A DNA stretch of 64,000 nucleotides from Cyathus striatus. Lineage: Eukaryota; Basidiomycota; Agaricomycetes; Agaricales; Nidulariaceae. The position numbers were made by a program, and so were the translations under genes. Shown in pieces: positions 46,271 through 57,036 of the stretch (the stretch's first letter is position 1; each line of letters starts with the position of its first letter). The DNA is taken from contig JAOVFP010000014.1 in assembly GCA_025738555.1 (NCBI GenBank), positions 496,001-560,000 of the forward strand, written 5' to 3'. A model generated the notes under the pieces. The model saw nothing but the letters and a program-made list of their open reading frames with translations. It did no database searches and had not been told where the DNA came from.

Positions 46271-46505
46271 GGTGAAGGAATCTCTCAAAATATTTCCTTA
46301 TTTGAAACTTCGCTATGCAATATGTATTTGGCATCTTCAACATGAGTCTGACTTCCGTAGTGTCCATGGTAGCTCTAAATTTGAAGCAAGTGATGCTCTT
46401 CAATCTGTCAAGTGAAATTACATATAACAAGGAGAGCTACGAAGTCGAAATGTGCACCTTACTTCTCATTCTACTTTACTTCCTCATTTCCAAGAAGAAT
46501 CCAAT

Positions 46506-47488
46506 ATGCCCAACTCTTCTGCGCCTCTACTGTTCCCCGACTTGACCAACCACTACATCCACACTAACAGTTCCTCATCTAACGTACCCACATTCCTCCA
46601 TCTACTCCGATCGCACCACCATCCATTATGGAACGATGCGAGCTATATAGCCTCAGCATCCCCAATGTCCCAACTGTACCTAGTAAGGGTCATCGTACCC
46701 AAGGACCCTGGTCAACACCCCCCACCAGATGTGCTTATGCACATACAAGCGTCGACCCACGAAGGTGTGGTTCCTATTCTGCACCATTATTTCGGTGAAG
46801 TATACCAGAACTCCTGCGCTCACCACAAGAGTGAAGTAGAAAAGCAGAATCCAGAACTCGCCTTTATCATTCTACCATACCACTCCCACCCTAACCTGTC
46901 AGACCTTCTAGACACGCGCATTTTCGCAACAAATCCCGTTCTCGCAGTTTCGACGTTTCGCCATTTGGTGGACCTTTTCCTTTTTCTCTACGCGCAGAAG
47001 ATATCCTTTCGTGGAACGTTTGCAAGCAGTGTCCTTGTCAACCCTAACGATGGAACTGTGAAGTTACAGTTCTTCTCTACCGCAGTCGAAGAGCACGGTG
47101 AGGCTACTCTGTCTGACCCATGTTAGCGAGCACTGACAATGACGCGGACACAATCGACCTGCGCACCATCGGGAGCATATTTGCCACCGTCTTTCACTCT
47201 TGTACCGGCGATGTCTGTGGCGCATTCAAGGAATCGATTCTACTCACCCAAAAGCTCCAGCTCTTCACCCAGTGTGATACCTTGGATATACGGTATTCGT
47301 TGGATTCCTTAGAACTTGGCATTCATAGGATGAACCCAATTAATGAAACTATTACCAGGGTCGAGCACCCTGTCTTCGAAGACGATGATTCGGACATATG
47401 GTCCGTGAGTGAAAGCTCATCCCCAACCGCATACTCCAGGCACAGAGATTATCACCAAACAGCTTCGATTGCGGAGAAGGCACCTTAA
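46506..47488 (+). pseudogene. Unknown family, copy 8, splice acceptor lost (subgroup B)
   Basis: Counterpart of copy 2: exon 1 46506-47097, expected intron 47098-47147, exon 2 47148-47488, 310 residues if spliced. At the acceptor, copy 2 reads GCAG|ACAC and this copy reads GCGG|ACAC, so the AG is gone. The nearest upstream AG that keeps the frame (TTAG at 47126) would leave only a 29-nt intron. Unspliced, the frame ends after EEHGEATLSDPC. All other parts are intact, including DDDSDIWSV and a Ser/Thr/Tyr tail. Probably inactive, or making a protein that lacks the exon 2 part. Confidence 0.7.
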
Positions 47489-47829
47489 AGCTTAAAGTTA
47501 GAAGTTCTGGCCTACTCTCCACGACTCCGTGCGGATACTCAGTTCACTTTATAATGTATTCTCCCCGATACCCCCTCGACTTCTATGCTTTCATATCACA
47601 AAATGTTTCATTCGGGTCCTGCTGTGTATTTCATTACCACTCTGCTACACATTCTATGACACACTTTTCTACTACGATTAGAATATTAGCTATCGTTTTA
47701 CAGTATATCCATACATATGCAATATAACTTACGTTGACGACACATGTCCTCACGACCTTGCCTTTTTACCCCAGGCTGGATGGAGCGCTACAGTGTTCCC
47801 AACGTTGTTGTACTTTGGCCAGTGAGTTG

Positions 47830-50304
47830 AAGTGTATCCCTCGCCGACAACTCCGGCCGCATGGTCCCTCTGAGTCCCTCGCACTCACGCCCGCCCCAAG
47901 ACACACATCCCTCGCGACAATCCTATCATTTAAACTTCAGTCAAAACGGCGTTGCACCACTACTAGTAAAGGGAAATACCATACTTCAGACCCTGACATC
48001 TTCTCCCTTAGCCGCCCATAAAGTACAAACATTCCCTCCGAAAACTTCAACCACCAAACATATCGACGGTGTGATTCACTAATTTTCCACAGGACAAAAC
48101 GAACTAGAGGTTCCTGAGAATATGAATGTTGAGGGCAGAGCTAGCATCCAAGTCTTCAGGCTGTAGAAATGTGACGTGGCAGCTCCGCTTGGCGATAAAT
48201 AGAGACGAGGCAAGAAAAAGCAAGCGGCTGGTGGTGAATCCATGGTGGTATGAGCTACAGAATCTAGTGGTAAGAATGAGTATTTTTAAGATCGTCAAAT
48301 TTGGGAGGCAAAAGAGAGCGAATTTCAGAGACAAAAGGGTAGAAAATATGTTCAGCAGAAGTTTGTAAGCAAACTTCAGGCAGAAATCTCGAGGTTTGGT
48401 CACATCCGCATACCACTCTCCATAAAAAATGTTACAGAGTAGAAAAACGTACCTTTGTAAGTCTCATACCCCCAACATAGGTTGGCCGTATCCATTTGCC
48501 ACTCCTCTACTAACCGTCTTTAGGTAGGAATGCTATCGGTAAATCCGGCCTTTCGATACCAAGGCAATGGCGTAGGAAGTATCAGGTCATCGTGCAGCAG
48601 AATATATGACCATTTTATCTCTGGCCTAGTGGTCGTAGTTGGTAGTAGTATCAGTCTTGGAACGAACAACACTTAGTGGATAGAGGCGGACATACTGCTG
48701 GTGCGAAGATGGGGACCGAATTGTGCATATAAGCAGGCTCCTTTCTATTGTTTCACGAGAGAAAGAATATGAGTAAGATTCGAACAGTGGAAAGACAGAA
48801 TTCAGCCGCGACGCTGTAGGTTGTGGTTGCGTTGCAGGTAGTAGTGTGGGACCCACAACGATCCGGCTGTGACTGATCAACATTACAAATCTACTCATAT
48901 CTTGTGGGCGTATGTATTCGTATATTTATCATAATCCTTTACATTACACAAAATTTCGCTTTCATCGATCATCGTCTCGTGCTTCGGACAGGCTTCGAAC
49001 TCCCAGGACCATACCCTCAGGACAGCCTCCCTCTTCCTTACCACTCTCCGCAGTAGCATCAGCACACTCCCTTACACGCTACCCGACAAGAACGGGCTAT
49101 CATGTAAGAACTGTCAGAATGCTGTATACCTCTCAAGGATATTAGAAGACATCCCTGTGGTCATTTGTCCGTTTACAACAACCATAAGAGCGGTTTGTAG
49201 CGCATCGGAGGTCGATTAGTATGGCCTAGGCAACTAATAAGTGATTACAACCACATAGCGGCTTGGGGTGATCAACTCGATCTCGAACTTCTAATACAAA
49301 CGTCAAACAATAATTATCTTTTAGTTCGCTATGGGAACGATTTAGTGGTGGGTGTCGACTGGGTGTCGACGGAAGGGGAGGACGATGCTGTGATGTTTAC
49401 TTGGTAACATTGTTTAAATGCAAAGAAGTGATTCACCCTCGCGTTATGATGTGGAGATTCTGAATTTTGCGCGTTCCTCAGGCTCCTTTGTTCGATGTTA
49501 AGAGCAAGAAACGGGTCGTACAATTCCTATGAGGTAGAACTTATTAAAGTTGGACCGTAAATGCCTGATCTCCAGTCTGTCTAAGGGACGCGTTGAGGGC
49601 ATATTCGAGGAAAGCCAGGTCCATCAGCACGCCTGCCCTTCCCGGAGCGTCCCTTCCAGCAGCCTGTGACTGCGGATCGTTCTGCTTCCTCCGAGACGAT
49701 CGAGGTCAACGATGACGTCAACTGGGAGATCGATGCCCAGGTATGAGAAATCTACGAGTAGGAATACGCGTGGTGGTCACAGTGTATGATGGTAGTGTGG
49801 CATAGACGGGCCTGCGGTCGACGAGGGATATGGCTCAAGATTTGTCGCCAGGTCGGGTGCAAAGTTATTGTGCCAATGGCTCCCACAGCGCTAGTTCGTT
49901 CCATCTCCATCACCGACGTATCGAGGAAAACTGCGTGCGTGAAAACGCGGGAGTACCTGGTGGATGAGGGCAGTGTTGGACTTACTGGGGCTGAGCTATA
50001 GTCGGTGGAGAGTTGGGCTTTATGCTGAATGTTAGGTTAGTGACGCGTCGATGCTTTCGGTATCGTTATGATGGTCCATCTTCGAATAGACCTCGTGAAC
50101 TAACGAGATCCAGACAAACTAGTATCCGAATGATCCATGCATTGGTATAAGTACAAAATATAGTTTTCAAACAACTGTACGACTCTAGTCTCTAATGCAA
50201 TGTAACTAGGACATGTCAGAGAGAGACATGGAGGATAGCTAAGTGTTTAAAAAATCACTGCAATGAGAGCAAAAACGATGGAAGATGAGAGGGGTAAGTA
50301 ACCA
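47830..50304. repeat. Shared flank between copies 8 and 9
   Basis: Partner of 23,640-26,100 with several small deletions and substitutions. It contains the second copies of the MTKPRDFCL frame (48403-48104) and of the 48898-48626 frame, both minus strand, still open but altered. Coding status unknown. Confidence 0.5.
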
Positions 50305-50375
50305 AAATCAATTGTGGTGGGTAGCCTGAAGCAGAAGATAAGCTCCGTGAGTAGTGACTGTAGTCGAGAATGACT

Positions 50376-51307
50376 TTAGTCGGCGGACCAAATATCCGAA
50401 TCATCTCCAATGTCTATGGTACTCCCATTACTACTAAGCTGCTCGTTGGGAGCATTGGCTGCGTACATTGAGCCTTGCAAGACACGCAAAGAGCTCCATA
50501 CATTCGAGCTGTGGCTCTGCTCGAAGAACTGGAGCATTCGCGCAAGGTGCAATGCCTGCATAAAGATACCGCCGGCAGCTGTATTGGGATACAAGATGGA
50601 GGTGAACATGTTCCCAAGAGTGCGCAGGTCGTGCGTATCTGTGGTACTTTCAGTAACCGCCAGAGAGGTAAAGAAGAAGAGTCACCTTGCTCTTGCACTG
50701 CAATAGCAAAATTCTGCACCTTCACGCTCCCATCAACCGGATTTACTAGGACGTAGGACGCGAATGCACCACCGAAGGATACATGCTGCACATTGAGGAA
50801 CAGGAAGAGATCAACCAAATGGCTGAAGGCTGAGACAGCAAAAACGGGGTTGGTAGCAAAACTGAGCGTATCAACAAGCTCGGATAGGTTGGGGTAGGAG
50901 TAGAAGGGCGTGATGACGAAAGCGAATTGGGGGCGTTGGCTTTCTCCTCCACTCCTACAGAGGCTGCAAAAGGAATTACGATACACTTCACCGAAGTAGT
51001 GGTGAAGAACGCTGGCGACTCCCTCGTGTGGCGAAGAGAGTATGTGCATGAGCACGTCTGGTGGAGGACGGCGCTGGCCTGGTGGATTGGGGGCTACGAT
51101 CCTAACGAGATAGAGAGCTGAATCTGCAGATGCTGAGGCGACATAGCTGGCTTCATTATAGGATGGATGGGAGGTTGGATGGTGCAGATAAAGCTTGTTG
51201 GGGACGGTTGACGAGAAGCTCTGGGTGTGGATGTGGTGGTCGTGAAACTCGGAGCAGGGAAGCGCAAATGCCAAAGGAAATGGAGAATGGTCACGTGATA
51301 CTGCCAT
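50376..51307 (-). CDS. Unknown family, copy 9 (294 aa), left palindrome arm
   Basis: Exon 1 51307-50686, intron 50685-50639 (47 nt), exon 2 50638-50376. Sequence identical to copy 10 as far as I can read. N-terminus MAVSRDHSPFPLAFALPCSEFHDHHIHT carries about four extra residues compared with copy 3. It has CSLCRSGGESQRPQ (CxxC retained), FAFVITPFYSYPNLSELVD, FLFLNVQHVSFGG and PVDGSVKVQNFA, and ends DDSDIWSAD. In duplication terms it should pair with copy 3 but is closer to copies 5, 7 and 10, pointing to conversion by copy 10 or the reverse. Confidence 0.78.
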
Positions 51308-51426
51308 ATTGGATTCTTTATAGATATGAGCAAGAGATATGACCTCTTAGATCGACTTTTGTTGGCAAAAGTCTGGCTAGAGAATATACGAGTGGCCTCT
51401 TTTGACAGGTGTGCGGTAGAGTGTTG

Positions 51427-51514
51427 AATGGGAGGGAATGAAGGCATTGGGCCTTTTCGCGGGGTGATATAGAGTCTTGATAGAGACACCGGATATGGGA
51501 TAAGTATTTTTAGA
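51427..51514 (-). promoter_or_regulatory. Family promoter module, copy 9
   Basis: Mirror of the copy-10 module; TATA-like CTCTATATCACCCCGCG on the minus strand about 160 bases before the start. Confidence 0.6.
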
Positions 51515-51579
51515 TCGCATCGAGGTTCGTTTTTGTCGAGGTTCCCAAAATCGTTTCTCATTTTTAATTTTCGTGTGTG

Positions 51580-51639
51580 ACGGGTGGTCACACATACGGG
51601 TGGTCACACATTGAAATTAAAATACGGGTGGTCACACAT
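51580..51639. repeat. ACGGGTGGTCACACAT repeats in the palindrome spacer
   Basis: Three exact 16-base copies at 51580-51595, 51596-51611 and 51624-51639. CACATTGAAATTAAAA occurs twice (51607 and 51641). Unlike anything else in the locus. Confidence 0.9.
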
Positions 51640-51680
51640 ACACATTGAAATTAAAAAGACAAAAACGAACCTCGATGCGA

Positions 51681-51768
51681 TCTAAAAATACTTATCCCAT
51701 ATCCGGTGTCTCTATCAAGACTCTATATCACCCCGCGAAAAGGCCCAATGCCTTCATTCCCTCCCATT
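51681..51768 (+). promoter_or_regulatory. Family promoter module, copy 10
   Basis: CTAAAAATACTTATCCCATA then TCCGGTGTCTCTATCAAGAC and TCTATATCACCCCGC. It carries about 11 extra bases (CTTATCCCATA) between the CTAAAAAT and ATCCGG elements compared with copy 5. Confidence 0.6.
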
Positions 51769-51887
51769 CAACACTCTACCGCACACCTGTCAAAAGAGGC
51801 CACTCGTATATTCTCTAGCCAGACTTTTGCCAACAAAAGTCGATCTAAGAGGTCATATCTCTTGCTCATATCTATAAAGAATCCAAT

Positions 51888-52819
51888 ATGGCAGTATCAC
51901 GTGACCATTCTCCATTTCCTTTGGCATTTGCGCTTCCCTGCTCCGAGTTTCACGACCACCACATCCACACCCAGAGCTTCTCGTCAACCGTCCCCAACAA
52001 GCTTTATCTGCACCATCCAACCTCCCATCCATCCTATAATGAAGCCAGCTATGTCGCCTCAGCATCTGCAGATTCAGCTCTCTATCTCGTTAGGATCGTA
52101 GCCCCCAATCCACCAGGCCAGCGCCGTCCTCCACCAGACGTGCTCATGCACATACTCTCTTCGCCACACGAGGGAGTCGCCAGCGTTCTTCACCACTACT
52201 TCGGTGAAGTGTATCGTAATTCCTTTTGCAGCCTCTGTAGGAGTGGAGGAGAAAGCCAACGCCCCCAATTCGCTTTCGTCATCACGCCCTTCTACTCCTA
52301 CCCCAACCTATCCGAGCTTGTTGATACGCTCAGTTTTGCTACCAACCCCGTTTTTGCTGTCTCAGCCTTCAGCCATTTGGTTGATCTCTTCCTGTTCCTC
52401 AATGTGCAGCATGTATCCTTCGGTGGTGCATTCGCGTCCTACGTCCTAGTAAATCCGGTTGATGGGAGCGTGAAGGTGCAGAATTTTGCTATTGCAGTGC
52501 AAGAGCAAGGTGACTCTTCTTCTTTACCTCTCTGGCGGTTACTGAAAGTACCACAGATACGCACGACCTGCGCACTCTTGGGAACATGTTCACCTCCATC
52601 TTGTATCCCAATACAGCTGCCGGCGGTATCTTTATGCAGGCATTGCACCTTGCGCGAATGCTCCAGTTCTTCGAGCAGAGCCACAGCTCGAATGTATGGA
52701 GCTCTTTGCGTGTCTTGCAAGGCTCAATGTACGCAGCCAATGCTCCCAACGAGCAGCTTAGTAGTAATGGGAGTACCATAGACATTGGAGATGATTCGGA
52801 TATTTGGTCCGCCGACTAA
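51888..52819 (+). CDS. Unknown family, copy 10 (294 aa), right palindrome arm
   Basis: Exons 51888-52509 and 52557-52819 around a 47-nt intron (GTGACT...CCACAG). Same protein as copy 9, transcribed away from it. Its 3' flank (52,830-53,880) is of the copy-1/copy-5 type, whereas copy 9's flank belongs to the segmental duplication. So the genes are identical but their surroundings are not. Confidence 0.8.
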
Positions 52820-52890
52820 AGTCATTCTCGACTACAGTCACTACTCACGGAGCTTATCTTCTGCTTCAGGCTACCCACCACAATTGATTT

Positions 52891-53880
52891 CGGTTACACA
52901 CCCTTCTCATCTTGCATCATTTTTGCTCTCATTGCAGTGATTTTTCAAACACTTAGCTATCCTCCACGTCTCGCTGACATGCCTTAGTTATATCGGATTA
53001 GAGTCTTATAGTTGCTTTTCGAAAACTATATTTTGTATTTATACCAATGCATGTATCACACAATACACTACTTTGTGCGGATCTCGTTGATTCACTAGGT
53101 GTATTCGAAGATGTAGTATGAACCATTGTATACTTCTCTCCGACGCTACTACCCGAGGCACCAACAAGTCACCAATCTCAACACTCAGTATAGAACCCAA
53201 CTCTTCTCGAGCGTGGCACAGCCTTAGTACATCCAACGCGATCCTCATCCACCGCGTATTCCTGCACACAGTTTTCCTCTAGGCGCCTAAGGTCATGACA
53301 AATCAGAAGGCCAGAACACTAGCAAAAGAAAGGACATCATACCCCGTCCATATATGAGAGTGATCTGCAAGCTTCTCATCACAATGATATGTCCTGCATC
53401 TGCCAAGATACGTCGGTGATAGGAATACGAACCAGCGCCTTCAAGCTCAACCCGACCTGGCCAATATCCCTCATCCCTCGTCGATCATAGCCCATCTCCA
53501 TAATGCTACCCTCATCCATGACCACCACGTGCCGTTCCGCTGGTTGCTAGATTTCTCATATCTGAGCATCGACGCTGGGAGTCGCGCAACAATCCTCTCG
53601 ACACCCTTGGACTTTGGAGATGCATACCCCTCCGGTCAACACCAGGGTCCTGGCCCATCTGAATTACCGCATCCTCTGCTAGACCTCGTATCCTATCGCA
53701 ATGCTCCTATGGTTCAGAACTTAAGTGGGAACGTTGTTGCACCTCTACTAGAAGGAAGATATCATACCTCATGCCGCTGCTCCCTTAGCCGCCCATCGAC
53801 TTCACGAACCATTTCCGAAACCCCCAATCACCAAACGTGCCGACGGTTTGACTCATTGATGCTCCAAAGGAGGAAATGAA
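52891..53880. repeat. 3'-flank module of copy 10
   Basis: Third full copy of the module at 19,440 and 36,150. The plus-strand frame 53529-53879 (RWLLDFSYLSIDAGSR near its start) stays open and is longer here than in the other two. Confidence 0.55.
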
Positions 53881-54915
53881 GCTGAAGATTCCTGAGAACA
53901 TGATGCTTGAGGGCGGAGCTGGCGTCTGAGTCTTCAGGTTGCAGAAATGCGACGTGGCAGCTTCTCTTGGCGACAAAAAGTGATGAGGCAACCAAAAAAC
54001 AGGCAGTGGGGGTCAGCCATGGCAGTGAGGGGTACGCAATCTAGTGATAAAAGAATTAGTGAGAAAGTGTTTTAAGATCGTCAAATTAGAAAGGTAAAAG
54101 AGAGCGAGTTTTAGAGACAAAAGGGTAGAAAAAGGTTTCAGCAGAAGTCTTAATGTAGACTTCAGGCAGAAATGTCGAGGTTTGGTCACATCCACGTACC
54201 ACTCTCCATAGGTAATGTAACAGGGTGGAATAACGTACCTTTGTGAGTCTCATACCCCCAACATATGTGGGCCGTATCCCTTTGCCGCTTGTCTAACCGT
54301 CTCCAGGTAGGAATGCAATCGGTAAATCGAGCCTTTCGATAGGCCACACAAACCAAGGCAATAGCGTAGGAAGTATCAGGTCATCTTGTCAGATGATACA
54401 ATCGTTTTATCTCTTGCGTAGTGGCTGTGGTGGTGGTAGTATCAGTCTTGGAACGAACAATAGTGGATATAAGGCGGCCGAATCGTGCGTATAAGCATGC
54501 TCCATGCTTTTGTGTTACAACAGAAGGAATATGAGCAAATTTCGAACAGTGAAAAGACGGAATTGAACTGCGAAGCTGAAGGTTGTGGTTGGGTTGTGAG
54601 TAGTAGTGTGGGACCCACAAGGACCCAGCTGAGTACTGTGACCAATCAACCGGTTACACCGTCACGGAACTATTTTTATCTTGTAGGCTTATGTATTCGT
54701 ATATCATAAGCCTCTACAATATACAAAATTTCGCTATCATCAATCATCGACTCGTGCTTCGGACAAGCTTCGGACTCCCAGGACCATATCCTCAGGACAG
54801 CCTCCCCCCCTTCCTTACCGCTCTCCGCAGTAGCATCATTACACTCCCTTACACGCTATCTGACAAGAGCACGCTATCATCTGAGAATTGTCAGGGTGCT
54901 GTATACCACTCGAGG
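53880..54915. repeat. Minus-strand flank module, third copy
   Basis: Related to 23,870-24,960 and 48,090-49,170: GGTTTGGTCACATCC, GTACCTTTGTGAGTCTCATA, the GTGGGACCCACAA palindrome and the CCATATCCTCAGGACAGCC block. More diverged, with the minus-strand frames shortened (54195-54013). Confidence 0.6.
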
Positions 54916-55150
54916 ATCTGTGCTCACCAGGGGATTAGCGTACCGGTCGCACAAAACCAATGGCGGTCTCTACAGACCGATATGTGAAGATAACAATCTG
55001 ATGCGCCCTTCCCTCCAGTGAGAGCTGCTAAACGAGCACACAGCACCCCATCGTGGATGTCTATGGGGAGAGCCGAACAATCATTCGAGCTCGATGTTGC
55101 TTATCTAAGCATGATATCTTTGACAACCCTTTTGGGAATGGGGTATTTCC
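54915..55150. repeat. Second copy of the 40.5-kb segment, with 170-bp inversion
   Basis: 54,921-55,087 matches 40,532-40,700 in the same orientation. The next ~60 bases (GATGTTGCTTATCTAAGCAT, DNPFGNG coding) match the reverse complement of 40,445-40,520, which lies on the other side in the first copy. Confidence 0.7.
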
Positions 55151-55281
55151 ATCTGAGGCAGCGTTGTCAATGACCAGGTCAGACCCCGTCAGTCAAAAGG
55201 GTCTAAGTCAGTGATTGACTAGTCTCGACCCAAGACATCCACATTAGTGGATACGTCCACTCCGTGGACGGTCTTGTATCA

Positions 55282-55601
55282 CAGCTAGATACGAAACGAT
55301 AGAGAATCCATTTCTAAAGTCCAGTTGGAGACTTGTTTGGCTTTGGAGCTCGGCATGTACAAATAGAAACCGGTACTGCCTATTTTGTCAACATTCGATG
55401 TTCAATGTCAATGAGATTTACAGTACATAAGCTGCAGGGCACTAGTACCAGGGCGAATGGCAGAGACTTGGAGTTCACTTAATTCGGGCCACTAGCTGTG
55501 GCAGTGATGCCGGTTTCCATTTGTATATGCCGAGCTCCAAAGCCAAACAAGTCTCCAACTGGACTTTAGAAATGGATTCTCTATCGTTTCGTATCTAGCT
55601 G
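55282..55601. repeat. Foldback repeat with 92-bp arms
   Basis: 55282-55373 and 55510-55601 are reverse complements with about two differences, separated by 136 bases. The arms begin CAGCTAGATACGAAACGATA and end in CCGG. The right arm touches the next TIR element directly. No target duplication seen. Confidence 0.85.
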
Positions 55602-56509
55602 CAAACTAGGGGTTTTGGCAGGGCAGTGCAAAAAAAATTTGATCATTTGATTTCGAAATGTAGTATCATCTTACATAAGTTGAAATTTAGTTACCGAGTA
55701 TGTCACACTAGTCTGGACTCTGGACTGTCACATCTATGGCTCTGTCAGTGTTTCTCGGGATATGTAGTATTAAAGTGACTACCAGTGTGTTCATCAAGGT
55801 AAGTACATCTAGTAAGTGTGCTCTGTATATATTATTGCTTTTTCAAAATAAAGCACAAGGCCGTGTGTTGTACAGGAACTGTAGGCTATGTGTACAATAT
55901 CCACCTGTAATCATTAAATAATGCTAAAATCATTGAGTAAATATCTTTGAAGGACACAACTCCTTGATAGAGGTTGGATAGAAGAGCTCTTGTGCTGCAT
56001 GCAGCATGAATAAAAAGCATGGAGAATTGTACTTTTGAGCACTTTGATGTGAGCACAATCTTTCTTACTGTTTGTATAGGTACTTTCCATGTCTCTGAAA
56101 CTTGACAGTAAAAAATTGTTGAACATTGAAGAAGTACTGCTTAGTAGATATTACTGTATGTAGTCTGTTAGTAACATGCCCTGTCTATGTCATGTACCGT
56201 GTCATGATAAATGATAAATGCACATGACTCAATGTAAAGTCTGATGTGACAGTCTGCAATCAAACCGGCATCTAAATCATGAAAGGTATACAAATGGTTT
56301 GAAGTGCTTTTCTTCGACCATTAGTATCTGAGCTTTCACAACAATTACAGAATTTGCAGCTTCCACTCATTAAGCATATTTGTTTTAAGTGCATAGAAAG
56401 ATAGTAGTAAGTCATAGAAATATTTTCTCTCACATAGTTCCATACCTCTGGTTTGATCCAGACAAGTTTACTGTATTTTTTGCACTGCCCTGCCAAAACT
56501 CCTAGTTTG
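55602..56509. mobile_element. ~908-bp TIR element
   Basis: The left end CAAACTAGGGGTTTTGGCAG and the right end (reverse complement CAAACTAGGAGTTTTGGCAG) match over about 33 bases with one difference, continuing GGGCAGTGCAAAAAA. No frame longer than 74 codons. No certain target duplication, so exact ends may be off by a few bases and the superfamily is open. Confidence 0.75.
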
Positions 56510-56950
56510 ATATAAGCCCCTCTCGCGATTGCTCAAGGCCTGCATTTAGAACAACAGGGCATGTGCTTTCATGGGAAGGGGATTAGTTGAGCCTAAGTGA
56601 TTGACAGTCAACCGGCCAACCACTGATGGTCAATGGAAAAAGCCAAATGAAATTACTAATCAATAAACTGAGCACTAATTGTGGCATCTCTCAGCGCTCA
56701 AATCCCTGGGTCACACAAGGCATGGGAATGATCTTGATTATAGACCCCCTGCGACCCCATCAATAGGTTTGACCAACCCATCTATAGGTCAGATGGTGTA
56801 TTAATTCCCACTAACTTTAGTTAGTAGGGTTATGGGGACTGAAATTCAGAAATTTTTGGCAGTAAATTTCATGCTGTGCAGTTGAGTTTGAATATTTTTG
56901 GCATTTCCCCCATTTTCACCTTTGTGTGACCCGTTTCAGCCTTCATTTCT
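56510..56950. other. Probable 5' non-coding part of the Helitron or its flank
   Basis: No coding sequence. A Helitron 5' end (TC...) cannot be fixed from one copy. Confidence 0.35.
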
Positions 56951-56953
56951 TTT

Positions 56954-56972
56954 GCGTCATATATATATCTCG
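56954..56972 (+). promoter_or_regulatory. TATA-type promoter of the Helitron gene
   Basis: CATATATATATCTC about 70-80 bases upstream of an ATG in good context (AAACCATGTC, 57037), with a pyrimidine-rich leader between them. Confidence 0.5.
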
Positions 56973-57036
56973 TGTCTCTTGTTTTGCTCGCTGTTCCTTT
57001 GCTCCTTTATTCCCCCCCACCTCCCTCATATTAAAC

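Larger units (their letters stand above)
44757..51490. repeat. 6.6-kb segmental duplication, copy B
   Basis: Partner of 20,695-27,270 with family copies 8 (+) and 9 (-). It differs by the hairpin insertion at 46,017 and by copy 9, whose sequence is not the copy-3 type. Confidence 0.8.
50305..52890. repeat. Large palindrome: arms 50,305-51,537 and 51,658-52,890
   Basis: The arms are reverse complements about the centre 51,597.5, 1,233 bases each, with a 120-base spacer. I see no mismatch; every overlapping open frame on one side recurs exactly on the other. The first difference is at 50304/52891, beyond which the two sides are still related but clearly diverged. The arms hold two complete head-to-head genes and their promoters. 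Confidence 0.88.

Noticed and set aside
50305..52890. Palindrome dismissed as an assembly artefact
   Set aside because: Abrupt change to diverged but homologous flanks on both sides and a unique spacer fit gene conversion better; read-level data would settle it.
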